Shown here in pieces: positions 33,761 to 42,927 of a DNA stretch of 48,835 bases. The first letter of the stretch is position 1. The number at the start of each line of letters is the position of its first letter. The position numbers and the translations under genes are program-made. The notes beneath the pieces are model-generated. The model was not told the DNA's origin. It saw nothing but the letters and a program-made list of their open reading frames with translations, and ran no database searches. Origin of the DNA: Caldimonas tepidiphila. Its GTDB lineage: Bacteria > Pseudomonadota > Gammaproteobacteria > Burkholderiales > Burkholderiaceae_C. The DNA lies in contig NZ_KZ983964.1 of NCBI RefSeq assembly GCF_003569765.1, positions 234 through 49,068 on the forward strand, in the 5' to 3' direction.

Positions 33761-35083
33761 TCACTGCGGGCCGATGGCCGGGCCGATCGACGGCGCGACG
33801 GCCGGCGCCGCGTAGACCAGATCGCGCAGCGCGAGGCTGATCCAGGGCAGGTAGGTGATCAGCATCAGGCAGCCGATGATCACCAGCACGAAGGGCACCA
33901 GGTAGCGGATGATCTGGTCGAGCGAGATCCGGGCCACCGTGCAGGCGGCGAACAGGTTGACGCCAAAGGGCGGGGTGATCATGCCCAGCGCCAGGTTCAC
34001 GACCATGATGATGCCGAAGTGCACCGGGTCGACCCCGAAGTGGCGCGCCACCGGCACCAGGATCGGCGCGAGCACGATGATCGCGGCCGAGGTCTCGATG
34101 AACATGCCGATCACGAACAGCGCAACGTTGACGCCGAGCAGGAACCACAGCGGCGACTTGAGGATCTCGGTGAGCCACGCGCCGATTGCCTCGGGGATGC
34201 CCGCGCGCGTGATCAGGAAGGCGAACAGGCCCGCGTTGGCGATGATGAACATGATCACCGCGCTCGAGATCACCGACTTGCGCAGCACCTGCAGCAGGTC
34301 CTTCGGCGCCAGCTCGCGGTGGATGAACAGGCCCACCGTCAGCGCGTAGAACACCGCCACCACCGAGGCCTCGGTCGGCGTGAAGATGCCGCCGTAGATG
34401 CCGCCGAGGATGATCACCGGCATCAGCAGCGCCCAGGCGGCGTTGCCGGTGGCGCGCGTCACCGACAGGCGGCCCTCGCCGTCCTGCTTGCCCCAGCCCT
34501 TGAGGCGGCAGTACAGGTGCACGAACAGCATCAGCGCGCCGCCGATCAGCAGGCCCGGGCCGAAGCCGGCGATGAACAGCTCGCCGATCGAGACCTCGGC
34601 CGCGACGCCGAACAGGATCAGCGGGATCGACGGCGGGATGATCACGCCGAGCTCGGCCGAGGTCGCCTGCAGCGCCGCGGCGTAGTTGCGCGGGTAGCCG
34701 TGGTGGATCAGCGCCGGGATCAGCACCGAGCCGATCGCGAAGGTGGTGGCCACCGAGGAGCCCGACACCGCGGCGAAGATCATGCAGGTCAGCACGCAGG
34801 TCATCGGCAGGCCGCCCTGCACGCCGCCGACCAGCGACTTGGCGAAGTCGACCAGGCGGCGCGAGATGCCGCCGGTCTCCATCAGGTTGCCGGCGAGGAT
34901 GAAGAAGGGGATCGCCGCGAGCGGGAACTTGTCGAGCGCCGAGAACATTTCCTTCGGCGCCAGCACCAGCTTGTCGGCGTCGAAGAGCGCCAGGCCCAGC
35001 ATGGCCGAGCCGCCGATCGAGACCGCGATCGAGACGCTGAACGCGAAGCCCAGCATCATGGTGAGCAAGAGAACGGACGACAT
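33761..35083 (-). CDS. dctM: TRAP transporter large permease (DctM)
   Basis: A 440-residue DctM-type membrane protein with about twelve membrane segments, from SSVLLLTMMLGFAFSVSIAV to IGCLMLITYLPWISLAL. Family blocks are FFILAGNLMETGGISRRLVDF, MTCVLTCMIFAAVSGSSVAT, PPSIPLILFGVAAE and TPTEASVVAVFYAL (in part). It is the sodium-driven membrane subunit of the importer. A GAAGGA site precedes the ATG at 35083. It is located between DctQ and LtnD in an operon, so the substrate is most likely a sugar acid used by the enzymes around it. Confidence 0.93.
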   Translation of the reverse strand: MSSVLLLTMMLGFAFSVSIAVSIGGSAMLGLALFDADKLVLAPKEMFSALDKFPLAAIPFFILAGNLMETGGISRRLVDFAKSLVGGVQGGLPMTCVLTCMIFAAVSGSSVATTFAIGSVLIPALIHHGYPRNYAAALQATSAELGVIIPPSIPLILFGVAAEVSIGELFIAGFGPGLLIGGALMLFVHLYCRLKGWGKQDGEGRLSVTRATGNAAWALLMPVIILGGIYGGIFTPTEASVVAVFYALTVGLFIHRELAPKDLLQVLRKSVISSAVIMFIIANAGLFAFLITRAGIPEAIGAWLTEILKSPLWFLLGVNVALFVIGMFIETSAAIIVLAPILVPVARHFGVDPVHFGIIMVVNLALGMITPPFGVNLFAACTVARISLDQIIRYLVPFVLVIIGCLMLITYLPWISLALRDLVYAAPAVAPSIGPAIGPQ

Positions 35084-35114
35084 GTCGGGTCCTTCGTGAA
35101 GCCTGGCGCGCGTC

Positions 35115-35699
35115 TTACTGCGCGTTGTCCAGTTCCTCGTTGACGGGGTCGAGGTGGTGCGCGAGCACCGCGACGATGCACAGCGCGGCGCCGACCGGCA
35201 GCGCGGCATAGGCCCAGGCCATCGACAGCTCCAGCGATGCGAAGGTCTGGAAGCGCACGCGCCGGGTCAGGTCGATGCCGAACCACAGCAGCACGCCGAG
35301 GTAGGCCAGCGCGGTGCCGGTGATGAAGTGGCGCACGACGCGCCGCCACATCCCGCGCGAGGTGCGCAGCATCAGGTCCACCGACACCAGCGCACCGCGG
35401 CGGAAGGCCACCACGGTGCCGAGCACCACGCACCACACCAGCAGCCGGCGCATCAGCTCCTCGGTCCAGCTGCTCGGCTGCGACAGCACGAAGCGTGCGA
35501 TCACCTGCCACAGCCCGAGCGCGGAGATCACCGCAAGCAGCGCGCAGGCGACGTGCAGCGCGAGCGCGGTGAGGCGGCGGTCGACGGCGAGCACGAGCGC
35601 CGTCAGCGGGCCGGGCTCGCCGCGGGCGGTCCCCGGCACGGCGGCGGCGGCCGCCGCCACCGTGCCGGGGACCGCGCCTTCGATGTGCGGCGCGGCCAT
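35115..35699 (-). CDS. dctQ: TRAP transporter small permease (DctQ)
   Basis: A 194-residue protein with four membrane segments and the DctQ block WQVIARFVLSQPSSWTEEL (about 67-85), followed by RRLLVWCVVLGTVVAFRRGAL. The N-terminal about 35 residues are Ala/Pro/Gly-rich and hydrophilic, so an internal start is possible. It begins two bases after the DctP stop and ends 31 bases before DctM. Confidence 0.9.
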   Translation of the reverse strand: MAAPHIEGAVPGTVAAAAAAVPGTARGEPGPLTALVLAVDRRLTALALHVACALLAVISALGLWQVIARFVLSQPSSWTEELMRRLLVWCVVLGTVVAFRRGALVSVDLMLRTSRGMWRRVVRHFITGTALAYLGVLLWFGIDLTRRVRFQTFASLELSMAWAYAALPVGAALCIVAVLAHHLDPVNEELDNAQ

Positions 35700-35701
35700 G
35701 G

Positions 35702-36679
35702 TCAGCGCACCGCCTGGATCGCCGCGATGCGGTCGGCGCCGAACTCCTTCGCGAACTCGGCATAGGCCGGCCCGACCGCCTTGCGGAAGCTGTCGCCGTC
35801 GACCTTCTCGATCACCTGCATGCCGTCCTTCTTCAGCTGCGCGAGGCCGCTCGCCTCGTCGTCGTTGACGCGCTTGCGCTGCACCTCGGCGCTCTTCTTC
35901 GCCGCGGCCTGGAAGACCTGCTTGTCGGCGTCGGACAGCTTGCCCCAGGCGGACTGCGACATCAGCAGCAGCGCCGGCGAGTAGACGTGGCCGGTCAGCG
36001 ACAGGTGCTTCTGCACCTGCGAGAACTTGGCCGACAGGATCACGGGGATCGGGTTCTCCTGGCCGTCCACGGTGCCCTGCTGCAGCGCGGTGAAGACCTC
36101 GGTCATCGACATCGGCGTCGGCAGGATGCCGAAGGTCTTGTAGGCCGCCATGTGGACCTTGTTCTCCATCGTGCGCAGCTTCAGGCCGCTGGCGTCGCTC
36201 GCGCTCTGGATCGCGCGCTTGTTGTTGGTCATGTGGCGGAAGCCGTTCTCGCTCCACGCCAGCGCCACCATGCCCTTCGACGGGAACTTGGTCAGCAGCT
36301 CCTGGCCGATCTTGCCGTCGAGCACCTTGCGCGCATGCTCGTAGTCGCGGAACAGGAAGGGGATGTCGAGCACCTTGATCTCGGGCACGAAGTTGCCGAC
36401 CGGGCCGGTGGAGGTCAGCACGACGTCCTGCGTGCCGAGCTGCACCGCCTCGACCATCTCGCGCTCGCCGCCGAGCGCGCCCGACGGGAACTGCTGGCAC
36501 TTGTAGCGCCCCTGCGTGCCGCGCTCGACCTCGTCGCAGAATGCGGTCGCCCCCGCGCCGTAGTGCGACTCCTTGGGCACCGTGTAGCCGATCTTCAGCA
36601 CGGTCTGCGCCGAGGCGGCGCTGCCGAGTCCGAACACCGCGACGGCGGCCAGGGCGATGCGGGTGAAACGACGGTTCAT
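35702..36679 (-). CDS. dctP: TRAP transporter periplasmic binding protein (DctP family)
   Basis: A 325-residue receptor with a cleavable signal (RFTRIALAAVAVFGLGSAASA, about 4-24, then QTVLKIGYT). Typical DctP features are GQQFPSGALGGEREM-like CQQFPSGALGGEREMVEAVQ, FLFRDYEHARKVLDGKIGQE, the carboxylate-binding Arg in KLRTMENKVH, PTPMSMTEVFTALQQGTVDG and QENPIPVI. The invariant Arg suggests a carboxylate ligand. The subset beside acid-sugar enzymes often binds aldonates such as erythronate, threonate or xylonate; the ligand here is inferred only from context. A motif shared with other promoters of the island lies 70-90 bases upstream. Confidence 0.92.
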   Translation of the reverse strand: MNRRFTRIALAAVAVFGLGSAASAQTVLKIGYTVPKESHYGAGATAFCDEVERGTQGRYKCQQFPSGALGGEREMVEAVQLGTQDVVLTSTGPVGNFVPEIKVLDIPFLFRDYEHARKVLDGKIGQELLTKFPSKGMVALAWSENGFRHMTNNKRAIQSASDASGLKLRTMENKVHMAAYKTFGILPTPMSMTEVFTALQQGTVDGQENPIPVILSAKFSQVQKHLSLTGHVYSPALLLMSQSAWGKLSDADKQVFQAAAKKSAEVQRKRVNDDEASGLAQLKKDGMQVIEKVDGDSFRKAVGPAYAEFAKEFGADRIAAIQAVR

Positions 36680-36750
36680 GGGCTTGTCTCCTTGGGTGGG
36701 GGAAGGAAGAGGCGGTCGTGCCGCCTTCGAGGGAGCCGGGACGTCAGGAA

Positions 36751-36770
36751 ATCGTATGGTCATCATATGA
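36751..36770 (-). promoter_or_regulatory. Putative GntR operator/promoter of the dctPQM-ltnD-otnKCI operon
   Basis: GGTCATCATATGA (36758-36770) is identical over 13 bases to the site before the GntR gene at 41462. The preceding ATCGTATG (36751-36758) recurs at 48453. On the minus strand TATGAT (36767-36762) could be a -10 with ATGACG (36790-36785) as -35, 17 bases apart. It sits in the 137-base gap between the dehydratase stop and dctP, which supports a promoter inside the island. Confidence 0.65.
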
Positions 36771-36816
36771 GTCACCTTGACGCCCGTCATTCGGGTAGAC
36801 CCGCGCCGGCGGGCGC

Positions 36817-38643
36817 CTAGTGGTTGTCGCGCGGGTAGGCGATGTGCGCGACGTCGCGGTACTTGGTCGCGTTGCGCAGCACCGCGCCCTCCGACATCTC
36901 GCTGACGAGGCTGCGCTGGATCTCCTGCCACGGCGTCTGGCTCGGCGGCACGTAGGGCAGGCCGCCGGCGGCGAGCTGCGCCTGCAGCTCGGCGCGGCGC
37001 CGCGCCAGCTCCTCGTCGCCGACCAGCATGTTCGCGCTGCGCTTCCTTAGGTCGATGCGCACCCGGTCGCCGGTGCGCAGCAGCGCCAGCCCGCCGCCGG
37101 TGGCGGCCTCGGGCGAGGCGTTGAGGATCGACGGCGAGCCCGAGGTGCCGGACTGGCGGCCGTCGCCGATGCAGGGCAGCGCGGTGATGCCGATCTGCAG
37201 CAGCGCCTTGGGCGGGTCCATGTTGACCACCTCGGCCGCGCCGGGATGGCCGACCGGGCCGGCGCCGCGCATGAACAGCAGCGTGTGCTCGTCGATCTCG
37301 AGCGCGGGGTCGTTGATGCGGCGGTGGTAGTCCTCGCGGCCGTCGAACACCACCGCGCGGCCCTCGAAGGCGTCGGGGTCGTCCGGGTTGGACAGGTAGC
37401 GCGCGCGGAAGTCGGCCGAGATCGCGCAGGTCTTCATGATCGCGCTGTCGAACAGGTTGCCCTTGAGGTTCAGGAAGCCCGCGGACTCGACGAGCGGCGC
37501 GTCCCAGGCGCGGATCACCTCGCGATCCTCGCTGAAGCGGCCCTCGCAGTTGGCGGCGATGCTGCGGCCGTTCACGGTCAGCGCCTGCGGATGCGGCAGC
37601 CGCCCGGCCTGGAGCAGCTCGGCCACCACCGCCGGCACGCCGCCGGCACGGAAGTAGTCCTCGCCGAGGAAGCGGCCGGTCGGCTGCATGTCCACCAGCA
37701 GCGGGATCGGGTGGCCGATGCGCTCCCAGTCGTCGTTGTCGAGCGGCACGCCGAGGTGCGCGGCGATCGCGTTGAGGTGGATCGGCGCGTTGGTCGAGCC
37801 GCCGATCGCCGAACACACCGCAATCGCGTTCTCGAATGCGGCGCGCGTCATCACCTGCGAGGGCTTGAGGTCCTCCCACACCATCCCGACGATGCGCTTG
37901 CCGGTGAGGTAGGCGACCTGGCCGCGCCCCTTGTGCGGCGCCGGGATCACCGCCGAGCCCGGCAGCATCATGCCCAGCGCCTCGGCGAGCGAGTTCATCG
38001 TCGTCGCGGTGCCCATCGTGTTGCAGAAGCCGGGCGAGGGCGCGGCCGACGCGACCAGCTCCATGTACTCGGCCTCGCCGATCTCGCCGGTGCTCAGCAG
38101 CTTCTTCGCATGCCACTTGATCGTGCCGGCGCCGGTGCGCTGGCCCTTGTGCCAGCCGTTGAGCATCGGGCCGACCGACAGCGCGATCGCCGGGATGTTG
38201 ACGGTGGCCGCCGCCATCAGCAGCGCCGGCGTGGTCTTGTCGCAGCCGGTGGTCAGCACCACGCCGTCGAGCGGGTAGCCGTGCAGCGTCTCGACCAGGC
38301 CGAGGTAGGCGAGGTTGCGGTCCAGGCCCGCGGTCGGGCGCTTGCCGGTCTCCTGGATCGGGTGCACCGGGAACTCGAAGGCGATGCCGCCGGCCTCGCG
38401 GATGCCCTCGCGCACCCGCTGCGCCAGCTCCAGGTGCTGCCGGTTGCAGGGCGAGAGGTCCGAGCCGGTCTGCGCGATGCCGATGATCGGCTTGCCCGAC
38501 TGCAGCTCCTCGCGCGTCAGGCCCCAGTTCATGTAGCGCTCCAGGTAAAGCGCGGTCATGTCCGGGTCCTCGGGGTTGTCGAACCAGATCTGCGAACGCA
38601 GTTTCAGGCGGGTCGGGCGGCCGGGTTTGGCTTCGAAGCTCAT
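36817..38643 (-). CDS. IlvD/Edd-family sugar-acid dehydratase (L-arabinonate/D-xylonate dehydratase type)
   Basis: A 608-residue dehydratase. Cysteines 66 (SPCNRQH), 134 ([10 protein letters not shown]) and 207 ([10 protein letters not shown]) match the three iron-sulfur ligands of pentonate dehydratases. The block [19 protein letters not shown] and the C-terminal [20 protein letters not shown] complete the family picture. At this length it is closer to pentonate dehydratases than to dihydroxyacid dehydratase for branched-chain amino acids or Edd. It removes water from an aldonate to give a 2-keto-3-deoxy acid, which the HpcH-type aldolase at the island's other end could split. The substrate is unknown. 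It follows the DenD gene by 34 bases. Confidence 0.9.
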   Translation of the reverse strand: MSFEAKPGRPTRLKLRSQIWFDNPEDPDMTALYLERYMNWGLTREELQSGKPIIGIAQTGSDLSPCNRQHLELAQRVREGIREAGGIAFEFPVHPIQETGKRPTAGLDRNLAYLGLVETLHGYPLDGVVLTTGCDKTTPALLMAAATVNIPAIALSVGPMLNGWHKGQRTGAGTIKWHAKKLLSTGEIGEAEYMELVASAAPSPGFCNTMGTATTMNSLAEALGMMLPGSAVIPAPHKGRGQVAYLTGKRIVGMVWEDLKPSQVMTRAAFENAIAVCSAIGGSTNAPIHLNAIAAHLGVPLDNDDWERIGHPIPLLVDMQPTGRFLGEDYFRAGGVPAVVAELLQAGRLPHPQALTVNGRSIAANCEGRFSEDREVIRAWDAPLVESAGFLNLKGNLFDSAIMKTCAISADFRARYLSNPDDPDAFEGRAVVFDGREDYHRRINDPALEIDEHTLLFMRGAGPVGHPGAAEVVNMDPPKALLQIGITALPCIGDGRQSGTSGSPSILNASPEAATGGGLALLRTGDRVRIDLRKRSANMLVGDEELARRRAELQAQLAAGGLPYVPPSQTPWQEIQRSLVSEMSEGAVLRNATKYRDVAHIAYPRDNH

Positions 38644-38677
38644 GGGGGGATCCTTGGTGGTTGGCGGGGGCAGGGGC

Positions 38678-39658
38678 TCAGGCCGGCTGCAGCTCGTCCT
38701 CGATGTAGGCGCGCACGATCTCGTCGAAGGACGCGTCGCCCTCCAGGCCGAGCGCCTCGGCGCGCCGCGTGTCCCAGGCGGCCGGCCAGCTCGCCACGAT
38801 GCGCTCGACCAGCGGGTCGGACGACCAGCGGACGTGGCGCAGCGGTGCCGGGCCGGCAACGCGCTCGAGCGCGGCCAGCATCTCGGCCACCGAGACCGAG
38901 ATGCCGGGCATGTTGATGTTGCGGCTGGCGCCGAGCGCGGCGGCGTCGAGCTCGTGGCCGTCGATCAGGCAGCGGATCGCGCGGCGCGGCGACAGCAGCC
39001 ACAGGCGCGTGTCGGGCCCGACCGGGCAGACGCTCTCCACGCCGTTGAGCGGCTCGCGGATGATGCCGCTGGCGAAGGAGGACGCGGCCTTGTTCGGCTT
39101 GCCGGGGCGCACGCTGATGGTCGGCAGGCGCATGCAGCGCCCGTCGACGAAGCCGCGGCGGCTGTAGTCAGCGAGCAGCAGCTCGGCGATCGCCTTCTGC
39201 GTGCCGTAGGAGGTCTGCGGCGCGAGCGTGGTGTCGTCCCGCACCGCGCCCGACGCGGCGCTGCCGTACACCGCGACCGAGCTGGTGAAGACCACGCGCG
39301 GGCGGGTGCCGAGCGCGCGGCAGCGCTCGAGCAGCAGCCGCGAGGCGTCGAGGTTGATGCGCATGCCGAGCTCGAAGTCGGCCTCGGCGTGGCCGCTGAC
39401 GATCGCCGCGAGGTGGAACACCGAGCCGGTGTCGGCGTCGATCGCGTCGGCGAGCACCGCCGGGTCGGCGACGTCGCCGGTGAGGACGCGCAGCCGCGGA
39501 TCGTCGGGCAGGCCCTCGGCGGCGACCACGTCGACCAGCACGATGCGCTCGATCGTGCGCGGGCGGCCGTCCGGGCCGCCGAGCGTGCCGCGCCCGAGCA
39601 GTTCGAGCGCCAGGCGCTTGCCGAGGAAACCGGCGCCGCCGGTGATGACAACGTTCAT
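38678..39658 (-). CDS. denD: D-erythronate dehydrogenase (DenD; extended SDR)
   Basis: A 326-residue extended SDR/epimerase-type protein. The NAD motif is [16 protein letters not shown], the catalytic serine lies in FTSSVAVYG, and the YxxxK is in [17 protein letters not shown]. The pattern [21 protein letters not shown] and [15 protein letters not shown] matches the DenD group known from Cupriavidus (Ralstonia) D-erythronate catabolism. It oxidises D-erythronate to 2-oxo-tetronate, which feeds OtnI, OtnK and OtnC encoded further downstream. It lies between a beta-hydroxyacid dehydrogenase and the dehydratase, all on one strand. Confidence 0.85.
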   Translation of the reverse strand: MNVVITGGAGFLGKRLALELLGRGTLGGPDGRPRTIERIVLVDVVAAEGLPDDPRLRVLTGDVADPAVLADAIDADTGSVFHLAAIVSGHAEADFELGMRINLDASRLLLERCRALGTRPRVVFTSSVAVYGSAASGAVRDDTTLAPQTSYGTQKAIAELLLADYSRRGFVDGRCMRLPTISVRPGKPNKAASSFASGIIREPLNGVESVCPVGPDTRLWLLSPRRAIRCLIDGHELDAAALGASRNINMPGISVSVAEMLAALERVAGPAPLRHVRWSSDPLVERIVASWPAAWDTRRAEALGLEGDASFDEIVRAYIEDELQPA

Positions 39659-39704
39659 GGCTGGGACACTCCGCAGGATGGGATCGGGGGAAGGGAGGCG
39701 GCGC

Positions 39705-40595
39705 TCAGGCCGGGTTGCGGTGCTCGAGCTCGAGCAGCAGCGCGGCATGGTCGATCTCGCCCTCGCGCGCCAGCAGCGCGCGGAACAGCTCGGCGGTGCG
39801 CGCGGTCAGCGGCAGCTCGCGCAGCCCGTCGCGGCTCGCGGCGTCGAGCGCGTTGTCGAGGTCCTTGAGCTGCATCGTCGCGCGCCCGCGCGTCTCGAAG
39901 TCGCGCCGGATCATGCGCTCGCCGTGCAGCTCGAGGATGCGGCTCTCGGCGAAGCCGCCGCGCAGCGCATCGCGCACCTTCCCGGGGTCGGCGCCGCCGC
40001 GCTGCGCGATCAGCAGCGCCTCGGAGACCGCGGCGATCGTCACGCCGACGATCACCTGGTTGGCGAGCTTGGCGAGCTGGCCCGCGCCGTGCGGGCCGAC
40101 ATGCGTCGGCCGGCCCATCGCGGCCAGCAGCGGCTCGACGCGGGCGAAGACCGCCGCGTCGCCGCCGGCCATGATCGCGAGCGTGCCCTGCTCGGCGCCG
40201 GCGGTGCCGCCGGAGACCGGCGCGTCGAGGTGGTGGACGCCCGTCTCCATGAGGCGCCGCGCATGCTCGCGCGCCTGCCCGGGCTTGATCGAGCTCATGT
40301 CGACGATGACGGCGCCGGGCCGCAGCGCGCGCGCCACGCCCTGCTCGAACAGCACGTCCGCCACCACCGGGCCGTTCTCCAGCATCGTGAACACGATGTC
40401 GGCCCCGGCGGCGGCCTGCGCCGCGCTTTCCGCCACCGCGGCGCCGGCGCGCTCCAGTGCCAGCGTCTTGTCGCGCGAGCGGTTCCAGACCGTCGGCGCA
40501 TGGCCGGCCTGCAGCAGCCGCATCGCCTGGCGTGAGCCCATCAGCCCGGTGCCGAGAAAGGCCACGCGGGGCCGCGGCGGGGTGTCGGTGTCCAA
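39705..40595 (-). CDS. NAD(P)-dependent beta-hydroxyacid dehydrogenase (GlxR/MmsB/LtnD-like)
   Basis: A 296-residue enzyme of the 3-hydroxyisobutyrate/tartronate-semialdehyde reductase family. The coenzyme motif is VAFLGTGLMGSRQAMRLL, the substrate loop DAPVSGGTAGAEQGTLAIM, and the catalytic lysine is in GAGQLAKLANQVIVG. It differs clearly from the LtnD of the same island. Possible roles are oxidation of another sugar acid or reduction of a C3-C4 semialdehyde. The start is TTG at 40595 with AGGAGGAG seven or so bases upstream; the next ATG would lose the coenzyme motif. Confidence 0.87.
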   Translation of the reverse strand: MDTDTPPRPRVAFLGTGLMGSRQAMRLLQAGHAPTVWNRSRDKTLALERAGAAVAESAAQAAAGADIVFTMLENGPVVADVLFEQGVARALRPGAVIVDMSSIKPGQAREHARRLMETGVHHLDAPVSGGTAGAEQGTLAIMAGGDAAVFARVEPLLAAMGRPTHVGPHGAGQLAKLANQVIVGVTIAAVSEALLIAQRGGADPGKVRDALRGGFAESRILELHGERMIRRDFETRGRATMQLKDLDNALDAASRDGLRELPLTARTAELFRALLAREGEIDHAALLLELEHRNPA

Positions 40596-40643
40596 GTTCG
40601 TCTCCTCCTGTGCCTCGTCGGGCTGCGCCTCTTGCCGGGCGGC

Positions 40644-41459
40644 TTACTTCTTCTTCGCGCGGCCGCCGCGCGCGGGCGGCCGCGCCTCGGGCGGCGCGAC
40701 GGCCAGCGGCGGGCTCTCGTAGACGCCGCCGAGGCGCAGGCGCTGCTGGCCGGAGGCGATGTGCCCGGTGGCGCAGCGGCGCGCCGCCTCGGCGTCGCCG
40801 GCGGCGATCGCGTCGACGATCGCGTGGTGCTCGCTGCGCACCGCCTCCATGAAGGCGGCGTAGCGCGCCTCGTTGCCGCGCGTCACGCGCATCGCCTCGC
40901 GCAGGTACTGCTCCAGGTGCTCGAGCAGGCGGGCGAACTGCGGGTTGCCGGTCACGTCGCCGATCGCGCGGTGGAAGGCGAGGTCCTCGGCGACGCCGTC
41001 GCGGCCGGCGTCGACCGCCGCGTCGATCGCGTCGAGCTTGCCGCGCAGCATCTCGACCTGCGCGCGGGTGGCGCGCTCGGCGGCCAGCGCGGCGATCTCG
41101 CCTTCGAGCACGCGGCGCAGTTCGACCACCTGAAGCACCGCCTCGAAGGAGTCCAGCACCGTGGCGTCGAAGGTCAGCGGCTTGTGCACCGCGGCCTGCG
41201 CAACGAACACGCCGGCGCCCTGCTTGGACAGCAGCAGCCCCTGCGAACGCAGCTGGTGCACCGCCTCGCGCACCACGGTGCGCGACACGCCGTGCGCCTC
41301 GGCCAGCTGCGGCTCGGTCGGCAGCCGGTCGCCGGGGGACAGCTCGCCGCTCTCGATCTGCTGTCTCAACCGCGCCGCGAGCCGGTCGGACAGGCGGTCC
41401 GTGACCAGACGCGGGGATCCGCCCGCGCCCGGAACAGGAGGATGAATTTGTGTGTTCAT
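40644..41459 (-). CDS. GntR-family regulator, FCD type (second), likely island regulator
   Basis: A 271-residue FadR-like regulator. The winged helix spans about 20-85 (LAARLRQQIESGELSPGDRLPT, quoted in part; LAEAHGVSRTVVREAVHQL; KQGAGVFVA). The FCD domain holds DLAFHRAIGDVTGNPQFARLL and EHHAIVDAIAAGDAEAARR. The C-terminal tail is Pro/Arg/Lys-rich (PPARGGRAKKK). It is placed centrally in the island, starts three bases after a motif that recurs at three other island promoters, and is therefore the best candidate to bind it and to sense a sugar-acid intermediate. Confidence 0.9.
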   Translation of the reverse strand: MNTQIHPPVPGAGGSPRLVTDRLSDRLAARLRQQIESGELSPGDRLPTEPQLAEAHGVSRTVVREAVHQLRSQGLLLSKQGAGVFVAQAAVHKPLTFDATVLDSFEAVLQVVELRRVLEGEIAALAAERATRAQVEMLRGKLDAIDAAVDAGRDGVAEDLAFHRAIGDVTGNPQFARLLEHLEQYLREAMRVTRGNEARYAAFMEAVRSEHHAIVDAIAAGDAEAARRCATGHIASGQQRLRLGGVYESPPLAVAPPEARPPARGGRAKKK

Positions 41460-41461
41460 AA

Positions 41462-41474
41462 GGTCATCATATGA
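41462..41474 (-). promoter_or_regulatory. Putative GntR autoregulatory operator
   Basis: GGTCATCATATGA directly precedes the gntR start codon at 41459; it includes the palindrome TCATATGA (41467-41474). The same 13 bases occur at 36758. Being so close to the start codon, binding would block its own expression. Confidence 0.65.
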
Positions 41475-41514
41475 ATTCGATCCATCCCCGCCCTCGGGAC
41501 TAACCCCAGCGCCG

Positions 41515-42927
41515 CTAGAGCGGGCGCGGCGGCGCGGCGGCCGGTGCCGGGTCGACCCGACCGGCGCGCACCTCGCCGAAGAAGGCGGCGCCGCCCATCT
41601 GCCCGCCCTTGAGCACGATCTCGAGCCCGTCGCGCGCCGGGTCCTCGGACCAGGCGCGGCACAGCGGCGCGCCCGGCGCAAGGCCGGCGAGCACGCTCAG
41701 CGCGGCGATGTCGAGCCGGCTCGCCACCTCGCCCGAGCTGTCGCCGCCTGCGACCACGACGCGGCGCAGCGGCACGCGGTCGAGCAGCCGCCGCATCAGC
41801 TCGGCAAGCCCGCGGCCGACCTGCTGCATCGCGTCCTCGCGCGACAGCCCGGCCTCGCGCGCGGTGGCGTCGAAGCCCGTCACCGCAGGATCGTCTGGGC
41901 CGAGCGCCGAGTACACCAGTGCGCTGCGGCCCTGCGCCAGCGCGGCGGCGGCGGCGTCGAGCGCGCGCCCGATCTCGGCCTCGCGGCCCGCCGCGTCGAA
42001 CAGCGGCGCGAGCCGCAGCCGCTCGGCGTGGAAGCCGTTGTCCTGCGCCCAGCGGATCTGCGCCGCGGTGACCGGCGAGCAGCTGCCGCTGACGGCGGCG
42101 ATCGCCTCCACCGGCGCGGCGCACGGCAGAGAGGGCTCGGCCGGCAGCAGGCCGATGCGGCGCCAGTGCGCCGCGAGCGCGTACTGCAGCCCCGAGGACG
42201 AGGCGCTGAAGAGGCCGGAGCCGCGCAGCTCCCACACGAGGCGCCCCGCCTCGGCGAGCGTCTCCTCGTCGAGCACGTCGATCAGCGTCACCGGCACGTC
42301 GTCGCCGGCGAGCGCCTGCACGCGCGCGTCGGCGCCGGCGCGCAGCTGCACCAGGTCGATCAGCTCGGTGCGGCGCGCGGTCTGCGCGCGCAGGTGCAGG
42401 CGCAGGTCCGCCTCGCGCATCGGCGTGGCCGGGTGGCGCGACATGGTCGGGTGGCGGTCGAGCCGGTGGCAGACGCCGTCGACCGCGGCGAACAGGTTGC
42501 CGAAGGCCTGGTAGCGCTTCAGGCGCGGCACGCCGACCAGCATCGGCGACCAGCGCCCCGGCATCAGCGGCACGCCCAGCTCGATCGCCTGCCCGATCGA
42601 GCCGATCTCGGGCGAGGAGTCGAAGGTCGAGCAGACCTTGTACTGCAGCAGCGGCGCGCCGAGCCGCGCCAGGCTCGCCAGCGCCGCCGGCAGCTCGCGG
42701 CGCATCCACTCGGGGCTGCGGCCGCGCGACTGGCCGGCGAGGCCGACGCAGCGCACGCCGGGGAAGCGCTGCAGCCAGTGCGGCTGCGGCGGGCGCAGGA
42801 ACAGCACCGTCGGCACGCCGGCCGCGGTGAAGGCCTCCATCACGTCGGTGGAGCCGGTGAAGTCGTCGCCGTAGTAGCTCAGCAGCAGCCCGTCGGGCCA
42901 GCGCGCGCCTGCGGCCGCGGCCGCCAT
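41515..42927 (-). CDS. oiaK: 3-oxo-isoapionate kinase-like DUF1537 kinase (OiaK-like)
   Basis: A 470-residue DUF1537 kinase, the second in the island. The N-terminal block is LLLSYYGDDFTGSTDVMEAF, then QYKVCSTFDSSPEIGSIGQA and YQAFGNLFAAVDG. The C-terminal nucleotide domain has VVVAGGDSSGEVASRLDI and IVLKGGQMGGAAFFGEV. It differs from OtnK in substrate-loop sequence (YGDDFTGS versus ADDFTGA). It is coupled to the RuBisCO-like gene by a TGATG overlap; in D-apionate pathways a DUF1537 kinase (OiaK) phosphorylates 3-oxo-isoapionate just before such a protein acts. The specific name rests on this context. Confidence 0.82.
   Translation of the reverse strand: MAAAAAGARWPDGLLLSYYGDDFTGSTDVMEAFTAAGVPTVLFLRPPQPHWLQRFPGVRCVGLAGQSRGRSPEWMRRELPAALASLARLGAPLLQYKVCSTFDSSPEIGSIGQAIELGVPLMPGRWSPMLVGVPRLKRYQAFGNLFAAVDGVCHRLDRHPTMSRHPATPMREADLRLHLRAQTARRTELIDLVQLRAGADARVQALAGDDVPVTLIDVLDEETLAEAGRLVWELRGSGLFSASSSGLQYALAAHWRRIGLLPAEPSLPCAAPVEAIAAVSGSCSPVTAAQIRWAQDNGFHAERLRLAPLFDAAGREAEIGRALDAAAAALAQGRSALVYSALGPDDPAVTGFDATAREAGLSREDAMQQVGRGLAELMRRLLDRVPLRRVVVAGGDSSGEVASRLDIAALSVLAGLAPGAPLCRAWSEDPARDGLEIVLKGGQMGGAAFFGEVRAGRVDPAPAAAPPRPL

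Noticed and set aside
36817-38643. Dihydroxyacid dehydratase of branched-chain amino-acid synthesis (IlvD)
   Set aside because: Cysteine spacing 66/134/207, length and the sugar-acid context fit pentonate-type dehydratases better.
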